Below, piece by piece: positions 1 to 8,720 of a DNA stretch of 51,749 nt. The stretch is taken from the NCBI GenBank assembly GCA_025922945.1, contig JAICGW010000003.1:1-51749 (forward strand). The letters are read 5' to 3'. Origin of the DNA: Acidimicrobiia bacterium (GTDB taxonomy: Bacteria; Actinomycetota; Acidimicrobiia; Spongiisociales; ZC4RG35). How positions within the stretch are numbered: the stretch's first letter is position 1; each line of letters opens with the position of its first letter. Below the pieces are notes generated by a model. It saw nothing but the letters and a program-made list of their open reading frames with translations. It was not told the DNA's origin and did not search any database. A program made the position numbers and the translations under genes.

Positions 1-776
1 AAGGGACCGATGCCTTCTTCGGTGGACCAAACCACCAAGAAGGCCGTACCGGCCATCAGCATGGCAGTACCTCGCTGGCCCACGTAGATCGTCGCCAGGA
101 TGAGGGGGAGGAGGATGAAGTAGGCAAAGCTGCGCCCGGTGACCTCTCTTCCTTCGATGGCAATCACCAGCACCAGGACAGTGATCAGGCCCACGAATGT
201 GGTTTTGAGCCAAATTCCTTTGGGGGTTCGGTCCCTCAGTGCCGAGACGATCGCTAGGGCTCCGGGTCCAATCAAGACGATGCCCAGAGCGTCGGCGGCG
301 AGCCAGGAGAGCATCGCCGGCAAGATCTGACTGTCAAAGGTGATGGCTGTGGCCGTGCCTCCGATTACCGCTCCCACCGACGGCCCTAGTAAGCCGGCAA
401 GCAGCAGGGCACCGATGTCGGCGAGTCGGACGATGCGGTGAGTCTGCGGAAGGCGGGCCCGAAGGATGGAGCCGGCCACCACCGCTTCGGCCACGTTGGC
501 CCCGGCGGCGCATGCGACGTGGAACCAATTGACATCGACGAAGGGAGCGGCGGAGAGGACCGTGCCCACACCTACGCCGGCGATGACGTAGGGCCGGAGC
601 CGGGAGGAGGTGGCAGAAGCGAGGGCGGCGGCCACCCCGGCGGCTGGCCAGAAAATGGTTACCCCGACGGCCTGAGCGGAGAGGCCGCTCCCGGCAAGGG
701 CAGTCAGCGCATAGAGAATCGAGGTGCCGACGAGGGCAATCCAGGGCGCGAACCGTCGAGGTATCTCCACCCCCAC
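1..776 (-). CDS. MASE1-domain integral membrane sensor protein (C-terminal part lies outside the window; start codon uncertain)
   Basis: Manual reverse-strand translation is open from about 776 to the window edge: VGVEIPRRFAPWIALVGTSILYALTALAGSGLSAQAVGVTIFWPAAGVAAAL...LSWLAADALGIVLIGPGALAI...; hydrophobic segments with the MASE1-like FWPAAG and ADALG motifs. Missing from the ORF track because it is partial. Confidence 0.75.
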   Translation of the reverse strand, partial: MGVEIPRRFAPWIALVGTSILYALTALAGSGLSAQAVGVTIFWPAAGVAAALASATSSRLRPYVIAGVGVGTVLSAAPFVDVNWFHVACAAGANVAEAVVAGSILRARLPQTHRIVRLADIGALLLAGLLGPSVGAVIGGTATAITFDSQILPAMLSWLAADALGIVLIGPGALAIVSALRDRTPKGIWLKTTFVGLITVLVLVIAIEGREVTGRSFAYFILLPLILATIYVGQRGTAMLMAGTAFLVVWSTEEGIGP

Positions 777-923
777 GAATCGGCAACCTCTGAGACCGCC
801 TGTAGCTCGTTTGGAGTCAGCGAAAAGACCCGGAACGGGGGCTTGTCCCTAGCTCTTCCGGCTCAATTTTGGGTGCCGCTATGTCGATACAGCATTTTCG
901 ACTTTCACCCAAGGAGGAGCGGA

Positions 924-3260
924 GTGTTCAAGTTTCGTCTGGCCAGCAAGCTGGCGATGGCCAGCCTTCCCATCGGGCTGGTGGCACTCCTGGCCGGCGG
1001 ATATATCGCCTGGACATTTCTCGAGAGTGCCAAGGTTCAGGAAGAAACGTCCCGTGCCTCGAGTGTGGCGAGCGAAGCTATGGGCGCGCTCGGGACGCTG
1101 TGGTCAGAACAGCACCTCGTCAACACCATGGTTCTCCGCCCCGACCAGGTCGATCCTCGCAACCTCGAATCGGCCCGGCTCCAGTCTGAGAGAGCACTTA
1201 GCAACCTTGAGCGCGCGGTCGCGGGTTATGTCTCCTCAGCCCGACCCTCGACCGCGGACACCGCCCGCCGCGTCGAGTCGGATATGGCCGAGCTCGAGGC
1301 CTGGCTTGCCGAGATCCGCCAGGTCGAGCGCTTCAGTGCTTCCGTCGCCTCCGGGTTTAACACCGCCACCGACCTGCTATTCGGCATCATCTCCCAGGTC
1401 TCCCTGAACCTCCCCGATCGCTTGAAGGCCCAGGATGTCGGCGCCGCCGAGGCACTGGCTGAGGCCGCCAGCGTTTCCTTTCAGCAGGAACAGGTCGTGA
1501 GAACCTATATCGCCCAGGGCGAGGATTCGCAACGACAGCTCGTGGAAGCTGCCCTCAACCTGCGGGAACAAGAAGTTCGGGGCTGGCAAGAGCGTGCGGC
1601 GGCGTCGTCGGAAACCGCCGCGCAGGAACTGGCCGCCCTGGCGGCAATGGAAGAGGCGGTCACGGGACGGGCCGCCACCGAGACGGTCGACATCAACGGG
1701 TTCCCCGCCGACCGCAACGAAGTCCTCATCGTGGCCGCCGACCGTCTCGCCGCCCAAGCCTCCGACGCCGCGGAAAGCGACGCGGCCCGGGCCCGGGATC
1801 GGGCCCTTCTGGTGGCGGGCATCGTCGGTTTCATCCTCCTTCTGACGGCTTTCGGGACCGTTCGCATCGAAAGGTCGCTCGTCCGGCGAGTCCGGGCGGT
1901 GACCGACTCGGCCCGTCGGGTGGCAGACGTCGAACTCCCCAATCTGGTGTCTGCGCTGCGTAACCCCGACGATGCCAATGCCGCCAGTGCCGCTTCGAGC
2001 GCAATTCGCATCAAAGAGGCGGGGGCAGACGAGGTTGGCGACCTCGCTCGTTCTTTCTCCGCGCTCCACGGGACGCTGATCGACGTCGCCGCCCAGCAGA
2101 TGGACATCCTGCGGAAGGGGGTTTCGGAGATCTTTGTCACTCTGGCGCGGCGCAACAGCTCGCTGGTCGACCGGCAACTGGCCCTGATCGACAAGCTCGA
2201 ATCGAAGGAAGAGGATCCCGAGACCCTGGCCGGCTACTACCGCCTCGACCACCTCAGCACCCGCATGCGACGCAACGCCGAAAGCTTGCTCGTCCTCGCA
2301 GGTGCCGAGAGCCCTCGCATGTGGGAGAAGCCACTTGAAGTTGGAGACGTCGTCCGTGCCGCCCTCGGCGAAGTCGACGAGTACCAGCGCATCGACATCC
2401 TCGCCCTCGAGCCGGTAAGGGTGGCGGGTCACGTCGTCTCCGACATTGCCCACCTGCTGTCCGAACTGCTGGACAACGCCACCCAGTTCTCGCCCCCTAC
2501 AGAGCGGGTTCGGGTCGCCGGTCTGTTCGACGAATCCGGCTACTTGCTCACCATCTCCGACCACGGGATCGGCATGAGTGATGAACGGATCGTCGAGCTC
2601 AACCAACTCCTGAGCCATCCGCCGGTTCTGGGTCTGGCTCTCGAGCCCACTCTCGGCCTCTATGTCGTGGCTCGTCTCGCCGCCCGGCACGGCATGCGGG
2701 TGCGTCTGGCAGCCGGCGTCCCTGGAACGACTGTGCGCATCACGGTGCCCCGCACGCTGCTCGAGACCTCAACGGCCACCCGACCCGATGAAAGTGGCCG
2801 CCTCCGCAACGAGCCCTCGACCGACGTTCGCCCCACCAGCAGGGAGACGCCACGAGTCTCGGTGCCGTCGCGGCTGGCTACGCCCGAACCTCGAGTGCGC
2901 CCGCCGCTGACGCCATCCGTGCAGCCCGCCGTTCCGAGCCCGTCGCACCTCCCCGGTCGGGTAGTCGAGACTACGCCGGCCAATGGAGGCCAGCGCGCAA
3001 CCGCCACCCCCGCCCCGCCGCTCCCTCGGCCGAATCCAGCTCCGCGGCGCTACGACCCCAATCAGGAACTGCCCACCAGAGTCCCGGGGACGTCCTTCCA
3101 AGACGATGGAGCGGTCCCGACCTCCAAGGCCTCCGAGATTGGTCCCGACGGGATCAAGGCGGCCCTCAGCGCCTTTCAGACCGGCCGCGATTCGGCGGGA
3201 AAACTCGGCGAAGCTCGGACCAATCCCGCTCCCTCGAATGAGCCGGGGGTGATGGAATGA
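924..3260 (+). CDS. Conservon-type sensor histidine kinase (CvnA-like; nitrate-sensor-like periplasmic region, HAMP, HATPase_c, Pro-rich tail)
   Basis: In-frame GTG at 924 preceded by AAGGAGGAG (911-919); two TM segments, HATPase N-box ELLDNATQFSPP and G-box DHGIGM; followed by cvnB/C/D-like genes. Confidence 0.88.
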   Translation: MFKFRLASKLAMASLPIGLVALLAGGYIAWTFLESAKVQEETSRASSVASEAMGALGTLWSEQHLVNTMVLRPDQVDPRNLESARLQSERALSNLERAVAGYVSSARPSTADTARRVESDMAELEAWLAEIRQVERFSASVASGFNTATDLLFGIISQVSLNLPDRLKAQDVGAAEALAEAASVSFQQEQVVRTYIAQGEDSQRQLVEAALNLREQEVRGWQERAAASSETAAQELAALAAMEEAVTGRAATETVDINGFPADRNEVLIVAADRLAAQASDAAESDAARARDRALLVAGIVGFILLLTAFGTVRIERSLVRRVRAVTDSARRVADVELPNLVSALRNPDDANAASAASSAIRIKEAGADEVGDLARSFSALHGTLIDVAAQQMDILRKGVSEIFVTLARRNSSLVDRQLALIDKLESKEEDPETLAGYYRLDHLSTRMRRNAESLLVLAGAESPRMWEKPLEVGDVVRAALGEVDEYQRIDILALEPVRVAGHVVSDIAHLLSELLDNATQFSPPTERVRVAGLFDESGYLLTISDHGIGMSDERIVELNQLLSHPPVLGLALEPTLGLYVVARLAARHGMRVRLAAGVPGTTVRITVPRTLLETSTATRPDESGRLRNEPSTDVRPTSRETPRVSVPSRLATPEPRVRPPLTPSVQPAVPSPSHLPGRVVETTPANGGQRATATPAPPLPRPNPAPRRYDPNQELPTRVPGTSFQDDGAVPTSKASEIGPDGIKAALSAFQTGRDSAGKLGEARTNPAPSNEPGVME

Positions 3261-3676
3261 GCGCCGGAGCCTCCAACCTCAACTGGCTCATCGGGCGATT
3301 CGTCGATGCCGTGCCAGCTGTTCGCAAGGCCGTGGTGGTTTCCTCCGACGGCCTGGCGATGGCGGTTTCACTTGATGTCGATCGAGAGTCGGCCGATCGT
3401 CTCGCCGCCGTCGCCTCGGGCATGATCGGTCTCGCCTATGGCTCGGCTGGGCGAATGGGAGCCGGTGCGGTCTCCAACGTCATTGTCGAGATGACCAATG
3501 GCTGGCTTTTCGTAACCGGCATCAGTGATGGCTCGCTGCTTTGCGCCCTCACCACCCGCTCGGTCGACATCGGCTCGGTCGCCTACCAGATGGCACTCTT
3601 CGCCGAAAGGGCCGGACAGGTGCTGACGCCCGAAGTGCGCGAGGAGCTGAAAATGGAGTTGGTGTCGAGCGAGTGA
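3257..3676 (+). CDS. Roadblock/LC7 domain protein (CvnB-like)
   Basis: MSAGASNLNWLIGRFVDAVPAVRKAVVVSSDGLAMAVS...; ATGA overlap with the upstream gene. Confidence 0.9.
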   Translation: MSAGASNLNWLIGRFVDAVPAVRKAVVVSSDGLAMAVSLDVDRESADRLAAVASGMIGLAYGSAGRMGAGAVSNVIVEMTNGWLFVTGISDGSLLCALTTRSVDIGSVAYQMALFAERAGQVLTPEVREELKMELVSSE

Positions 3677-4053
3677 GCGAATCCGCCGAGACGCTCGAGG
3701 CCGGAAGGCTGGTACGCCCCTACACGATGACCGGGGGTCGCACTGGTCGCGACCTGCCCCAGATCGCCCTCGAGGCACAAGTGGTCGCGACCCGGGCCGG
3801 GCTCGAGAACCGGCACCTCTATCGATTTGAAGCAGCCCGCATCATCGACATGGCTCAGAAGCAGCTGGCCTTGGTCGAACTGGCCGCGCACCTCGATGTC
3901 CCGGTGGGCGTCGTGCGGGTCGTGGCCGCTGACCTCGCTCGGCGGGGAGCGATCCTGATCATGGACCCGCCCAGCGGCATGACCACTGGCCTCGACGGCT
4001 ACCAGTACACAACCCTCCTCCGGAAGGTGCTCGATGGAATCAAGAGCCTCTGA
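3673..4053 (+). CDS. DUF742 protein (CvnC-like)
   Basis: GTG at 3673 overlaps the previous stop; RPYTMTGGRTGRDLPQIALEAQVVAT signature. Confidence 0.88.
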   Translation: MSESAETLEAGRLVRPYTMTGGRTGRDLPQIALEAQVVATRAGLENRHLYRFEAARIIDMAQKQLALVELAAHLDVPVGVVRVVAADLARRGAILIMDPPSGMTTGLDGYQYTTLLRKVLDGIKSL

Positions 4054-4621
4054 CGGACCCCGCCTAACTCCCGTCAAGATCGTCGTCGCCGGCGGATTCG
4101 GCGTTGGCAAAACAACCTTTGTCGGAGCCATCTCGGAGATCGAGCCCCTTCGCAGCGAAGCAGTAATGACCCAGGAAAGCGCCGGCATCGATGAGCTGTT
4201 CGAGGGCAATACCAAGACCACGACCACGGTCGCCATGGACTTCGGGCGTATCAGCCTGAAGGGCAATCTGGTGCTCTACCTCTTCGGCACCCCGGGCCAG
4301 GATCGCTTTCATTTCATGTGGCACGAGCTCTCCAAGGGGGCGATCGGGGCCGTCGTCCTGGTCGACACGCGCCGCCTGGAAGCATGCTTTCCGGCTGTCG
4401 ACTTCTTCGAAAAGCTGGGTGTTCCCTTCCTGGTGGCCGTCAATACCTTCAACGGTGAGAAGCTCCACTCCTTAGATGAGGTGGCGACCGCCTTGGCGAT
4501 CAATCCTTCGGTCCCCTTGCTCTACTGCGACGCCCGTCACCGCCTGCAAGTGCAGGGAGCTCTGGTGCAGCTCGTTGAACATGCGTTGACCAGAGCGCTT
4601 GAGGGGGCCGCAGCGCCATGA
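4034..4621 (+). CDS. Conservon small GTPase / ATP-GTP binding protein (CvnD-like)
   Basis: Walker A GGFGVGKTT, LFGTPGQDRFHFMW, VNTFNGE; position in the conservon. Confidence 0.9.
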   Translation: MESRASDGPRLTPVKIVVAGGFGVGKTTFVGAISEIEPLRSEAVMTQESAGIDELFEGNTKTTTTVAMDFGRISLKGNLVLYLFGTPGQDRFHFMWHELSKGAIGAVVLVDTRRLEACFPAVDFFEKLGVPFLVAVNTFNGEKLHSLDEVATALAINPSVPLLYCDARHRLQVQGALVQLVEHALTRALEGAAAP

Positions 4622-5289
4622 GCCAGTGGCCGGCAGGGCGGGGCGAGGCCACCGACCTGACAGTCATCGATGTCGATTCAATCCACCGTGATCTCGAGGA
4701 AACACGGGCGCGGCTGGCCGAGGCGGAGTGGGCGCTGGCTCGACTGGCGTCGTCGGCGGGGCCGATTGAGACCCGGCTACAGGACCTGATTGTTGCCGCT
4801 CGCGATGAGGCCGCTCAGATAAAGGCCGAGGCGCGCCAGCAAGCCGAGAGCCTGGTGCGGGAAGCCGAGCGTTTGCGGGCGATGGCCGGGCAAGCGGCAG
4901 CCGGGGGCAGTGAGCAGGCCAAGAAGCAAATCGCCCAGAAGGTGAGCGAGATGGTGGCCAACGCCGACCAGCTCCGGATCAACTCCGAGCGTCGGGCGGC
5001 GGAGATCATCAGACAGGCTCAAGAGAAGGTGGCGCCGACACAGGCCCGCACCGATGAGCTAGTGCGCCTGATCGCCCGTCAGGAGGCCGAGCTCGGTGAG
5101 CTGCATGCGATGGTGAAGGAAGCCCGCCACAAGGCTGACGCAATCATCCGACACGCCCAGGTGGAGGCGGCGGCCCGGGTGGAGGAGCTGAGCGAACGAG
5201 CCCGGCAGCGGCTCGAAGCCGCCCGCCTCGAGGCCGATCGAATCGTTGCCGCCGCTCACGAACGCGCCCAGCGGATCAGTCCGACCTAA
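4618..5289 (+). CDS. Coiled-coil, DivIVA/ATP-synthase-b-like protein coupled to the conservon
   Basis: ATGA overlap with cvnD-like gene; Ala/Glu/Arg-rich heptad-like sequence throughout. Confidence 0.75.
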   Translation: MSQWPAGRGEATDLTVIDVDSIHRDLEETRARLAEAEWALARLASSAGPIETRLQDLIVAARDEAAQIKAEARQQAESLVREAERLRAMAGQAAAGGSEQAKKQIAQKVSEMVANADQLRINSERRAAEIIRQAQEKVAPTQARTDELVRLIARQEAELGELHAMVKEARHKADAIIRHAQVEAAARVEELSERARQRLEAARLEADRIVAAAHERAQRISPT

Positions 5290-5290
5290 G

Positions 5291-5315
5291 AAGCGGCCCG
5301 GAGGCCGGGCCGCTT
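5291..5315. terminator. Perfect 10-bp stem / 5-nt loop hairpin between convergent genes
   Basis: AAGCGGCCCG-GAGGC-CGGGCCGCTT directly after the stop at 5289; no strong U-tract. Confidence 0.6.
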
Positions 5316-5358
5316 CGATATGGGGTTCAACCCCTGGTTCTATTTGGCTGGGATCGCT

Positions 5359-5859
5359 CTAATCACCGTCGGGTGGGTTGCTACCGCCGGTGGCCACAAA
5401 GCTCACGCAATCACCCTGGTTCTTGAAGACTCCAAAGGTGACCCACCCCCCCTTCTTGCACTGATCCGTGGAGGTGAGGCCCGCGATCAATGTCGTGGTG
5501 GTGGTTGGAGCGGTCGTCGTGGTGGTGGTCGCCAGGGTCGTGGTCGGAGCCGCGGTGGTGGTCGTGGCCGGTGCGAGAGTCGTCGTGGTGGGAGCATTGG
5601 GACCGCTGGGCAAATTGCGACCGCCGGTGACCACATAACTCACGCAATCACCCTGGTTCTTAAAAACGCCGGCGAAGTCCTGCCAGCCGCCTTGTTTGCA
5701 GTCATCGGCATCGTCGAGGCCAGGGATCGTCAGGGCCAGGTTGCTTTCCAGGCCGGGCTGTGAAAGCGCCATCGGCGCAAAGGCGATCAGCGAAATCAGA
5801 ACCCCCAGGCCAACGACCGCGGCTCGCGATCGACGAATGTTCTCCAGGAGTTGTTTCAT
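5359..5859 (-). CDS. Secreted protein with duplicated CKxGGWxxFxVFKNQGDCVSxVxTGGxN module and Thr/Ala/Pro-rich linker
   Basis: ATG at 5859; signal peptide MKQLLENIRRSRAAVVGLGVLISLIAFAPMALS; two copies of the Cys module separated by TTTTLAPATTTTAAPTTT... Confidence 0.85.
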   Translation of the reverse strand: MKQLLENIRRSRAAVVGLGVLISLIAFAPMALSQPGLESNLALTIPGLDDADDCKQGGWQDFAGVFKNQGDCVSYVVTGGRNLPSGPNAPTTTTLAPATTTTAAPTTTLATTTTTTAPTTTTTLIAGLTSTDQCKKGGWVTFGVFKNQGDCVSFVATGGSNPPDGD

Positions 5860-5983
5860 GCAACAACCTTTCCCTCGGGATCCCAAGTAGTGGCGGGATC
5901 TCTTCCACTCTCCGTGGCCAAGACTAGCCGTCTTGGGGTGGGTGCAAAAAGGGCGTCTAGGCCCATCAAGCTACTCTGGACCG

Positions 5984-8539
5984 ATGCCTCCAGACCCGGG
6001 CTCGCGCATACCTGAAAAGCCTGTTCTCGAGGGTCTCGAGGACAAATGGCAGCCTGTATGGGAGGAGCGAGGCTTGTTTCGTTTCGATCGCTCGAAGACC
6101 CGGGAGGAGGTCTTTTCGATCGACACGCCGCCACCCACGGTGAGCGGCCGCCTTCACCCGGGCCACATGTTTTCGTTCACCCACACCGACCTCATCGCTC
6201 GTTACCAGCGGATGCGGGGCAAGGAGGTCTTTTATCCCATGGGCTGGGACGACAACGGGCTCAACGTCGAGCGTCGGGTGCAGCTGATAACCGGGACCAT
6301 CGTCGATCCGAGCTTGCCCTACGACCCCGACTTCGTTCCCCCAGCGGAAGCGCCCAAGCGACCGATCCCGATTTCTCGACCTAACTTTCTCGAGCTCTGC
6401 GAGAGGGTGGTTCCCGAGCTCGAGGCCGAATACCACCAGCTCTGGTCGCGACTCGGTCTGTCGGTCGACTGGTCGTTCACATATACGACGATCGGAAGCC
6501 ACGCGACCTATATCTCGCAGATCGCCTTCCTGGATCTGGTCAAAAGAGACCTCGCCTACCGAGCTGCCGCGCCCACCCTCTGGGACGTCGATATGAAGAC
6601 CGCCGTGGCCCAGGCCGAACTGGAAGATCGGGATGTTCCGTCGGATTATCGGAAGATCGTCTTTCAGGGACCGGAGGGAGAGCCGCTCCTCGTCGATACG
6701 ACCCGCCCCGAGTTGCTCCCAGCCTGCGTCGCGCTGGTCGCTCATCCAGAGGATGCCCGTTACCAGCACTTGTTCGGAAAGCAGGCGCTAACTCCGCTCT
6801 TTGGGGTGAGAGTGCCCATTGTTTCCCACGAGCTGGGCGATCCCGAGAAGGGGACTGGTTTGGCGATGATCTGTACTTTCGGCGATACGACCGACGTCAC
6901 TTGGTGGCGGGAGCTCGGCTTGCCGCTGCGCGCCATCGTCCAGCGGGACGGGACCATGAGACCCGTCAGCTGGGGTAGTGATGGCTTCGAGAGCGATGAT
7001 CCCACCACCGCCCAGAAAGCCTATGACGCCATCTCCGGGCGGAGCACCAAACAGGCGCGGGGGTTGCTGATCGAGCTGCTTGAAGGCGCCGGAAAACTGG
7101 TCGGGGAGTCGCGGCCCATCACACACGCAGTCAAATTCTGGGAGAACGGCGTTCGGCCTTTGGAAATCGTCACCTCCAATCAATGGTTCATCCGCTACCC
7201 CGACCGCGAACAGATGCTCAAGCGGGGCAAGGAACTCAACTGGTACCCCGACTACATGCAGGTGAGGTACGAGAACTGGGTCAACGGGCTGCTGGGGGAT
7301 TGGAACATCACCCGCCAACGATTTTTCGGAGTGCCCTTCCCGGTCTGGTATCCGATCGATGTCGCAGGGGAGGTGGATTTCCTCTCCCCGATCTTGGCCA
7401 CCGAGGACATGATTCCAGTCGATCCCACCACCACCTCCCCGCCTGGGTTCGAGGAGTCGGACCGTGACCAGCCGAATGGATTTGCCGCCGATCCCGACGT
7501 GATGGACACCTGGGCCACGTCTTCGCTCTCACCGCAGATCGTGTGCGGGTGGAACACCGACCCCGATCTCTTTGCCCGCACCTTTCCTATGGATATGCGG
7601 CCGCAGTCGCACGACATTATCCGCACTTGGCTCTTCAGCACCGTGGTCCGCGCTCACTACGAGTTCGACTCTCTGCCCTGGGCCAATGCTGCGATCTCGG
7701 GGTTTGTGGTCGATCCCGATCGAAAGAAGCTTTCCAAGTCCGCCGCTAACGCCGCCGACGATCCGATGACGATGCTGAGGACCTACGGAGTGGACGGGGT
7801 TCGGTACTGGGCGGCGCAAGGAAGGCCCGGAGTCGACATGGTCTTTGACGAGGGCCAGCTCAAAATCGGCCGCCGTCTCGCCACCAAACTGTTGAACGCC
7901 TCCAAGTTCGCCCTCACGCTCAGTGAGGGAGCGAAAGGTCAGCCCACTGTTCTGCTTGATCGAGCGTTGCTAGCCGGTCTGGCGGATCTGGTGGAGGAGG
8001 CGACATCGTCATTCGACCGCTTCGACTACGCCCGGGCGATCGAACGAACCGAAGCCTTTTTCTGGCCCTTCTGCGACGACTACGTCGAGCTTGTTAAGGG
8101 GCGGGCTTATGGCGCCGAGGGCGACGAAGGGACGGAGTCGGCCCGGGCCACCCTGGCCATCGCCATCAAAACCATCGTCCAGCTCTTCGCCCCCTTTCTC
8201 CCCTACGTCACCGAGGAAGTGTGGTCGTGGTTCGAGGAGGGGAGCGTGCATCGCTCTACTTGGCCGTCTGCCACCGACATCCGCAGCTGGACGAGTGAGA
8301 CCGACGACGTCGGGCTGCTTTTGACGGCCGGTCAGGTGCTGTCAGCGATCCGCAAGGTCAAGACCGCCGCCCAGGTCTCGATGAAGGCGGAAGTTGGAAC
8401 TGTCCATATCGTCGGCCCGAATGCGGTTCGCGCCGGGCTGGAGGCTGTCGAAGGCGACTTGCGAAATGCCGGTGTGATTAGCGGCCCCATCACCTTCGGC
8501 GCCGGCGATGAGTTGCTGGTCGAGGCCGTCCTCGTCTAG
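5984..8539 (+). CDS. valS: Valine--tRNA ligase
   Basis: HPGHMFSFTHTD (HIGH-like), YPMGWDDNGLNVERRVQ, YTTIG, LWDVDMKTAVAQAELEDR, KKLSKSAAN (KMSKS-like); ATG at 5984. Confidence 0.92.
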   Translation: MPPDPGSRIPEKPVLEGLEDKWQPVWEERGLFRFDRSKTREEVFSIDTPPPTVSGRLHPGHMFSFTHTDLIARYQRMRGKEVFYPMGWDDNGLNVERRVQLITGTIVDPSLPYDPDFVPPAEAPKRPIPISRPNFLELCERVVPELEAEYHQLWSRLGLSVDWSFTYTTIGSHATYISQIAFLDLVKRDLAYRAAAPTLWDVDMKTAVAQAELEDRDVPSDYRKIVFQGPEGEPLLVDTTRPELLPACVALVAHPEDARYQHLFGKQALTPLFGVRVPIVSHELGDPEKGTGLAMICTFGDTTDVTWWRELGLPLRAIVQRDGTMRPVSWGSDGFESDDPTTAQKAYDAISGRSTKQARGLLIELLEGAGKLVGESRPITHAVKFWENGVRPLEIVTSNQWFIRYPDREQMLKRGKELNWYPDYMQVRYENWVNGLLGDWNITRQRFFGVPFPVWYPIDVAGEVDFLSPILATEDMIPVDPTTTSPPGFEESDRDQPNGFAADPDVMDTWATSSLSPQIVCGWNTDPDLFARTFPMDMRPQSHDIIRTWLFSTVVRAHYEFDSLPWANAAISGFVVDPDRKKLSKSAANAADDPMTMLRTYGVDGVRYWAAQGRPGVDMVFDEGQLKIGRRLATKLLNASKFALTLSEGAKGQPTVLLDRALLAGLADLVEEATSSFDRFDYARAIERTEAFFWPFCDDYVELVKGRAYGAEGDEGTESARATLAIAIKTIVQLFAPFLPYVTEEVWSWFEEGSVHRSTWPSATDIRSWTSETDDVGLLLTAGQVLSAIRKVKTAAQVSMKAEVGTVHIVGPNAVRAGLEAVEGDLRNAGVISGPITFGAGDELLVEAVLV

Positions 8540-8568
8540 GCCAGTTCGGAGGGGCCAAGCCCGTCCGA

Positions 8569-8582
8569 CAACCTTCGGGTTG
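8569..8582 (+). terminator. CAACC-TTCG-GGTTG tetraloop hairpin after valS
   Basis: Perfect 5-bp stem with TTCG loop, 30 bp after the valS stop, followed by AAGAAAATTT. Confidence 0.45.
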
Positions 8583-8586
8583 AAGA

Positions 8587-8693
8587 AAATTTGGTCACAC
8601 ACGCCCGCTTTTCGGCAAATTTGGTTGCTGGCGACCGGTACTCGTTCGTCAGCTACCGAATTTCCCAGAAAGCGTGCGTCAGCTACCGAATTT
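8587..8693. repeat. Large imperfect inverted repeat made of four copies of a 17-bp motif at 30-bp spacing
   Basis: AAATTTGGTCACACACG (8587), AAATTTGGTTGCTGGCG (8617), and on the other strand AAATTCGGTAGCTGACG twice (8647-8663, 8677-8693); 47-bp arms, about 35/47 identical, 13-nt centre. Confidence 0.85.
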
Positions 8694-8720
8694 GGCCGGC
8701 GCCGGACCCGCAAGGAGTCC

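Noticed and set aside
1377-2690. 437-aa minus ORF opposite the histidine kinase
   Set aside because: Shadow ORF created by high-GC codon bias; no recognisable domain and the sense strand encodes clear HATPase motifs.
5320-5763. 147-aa plus ORF with RGG-like repeats (GRGRSRGGGRGR)
   Set aside because: Antisense reading of the Thr-rich linker codons; not a real RGG RNA-binding protein.
8587-8693. CRISPR array interpretation of the 30-bp period repeats
   Set aside because: Units are in opposing orientation, only four degenerate copies, 13-bp spacers and no cas genes.
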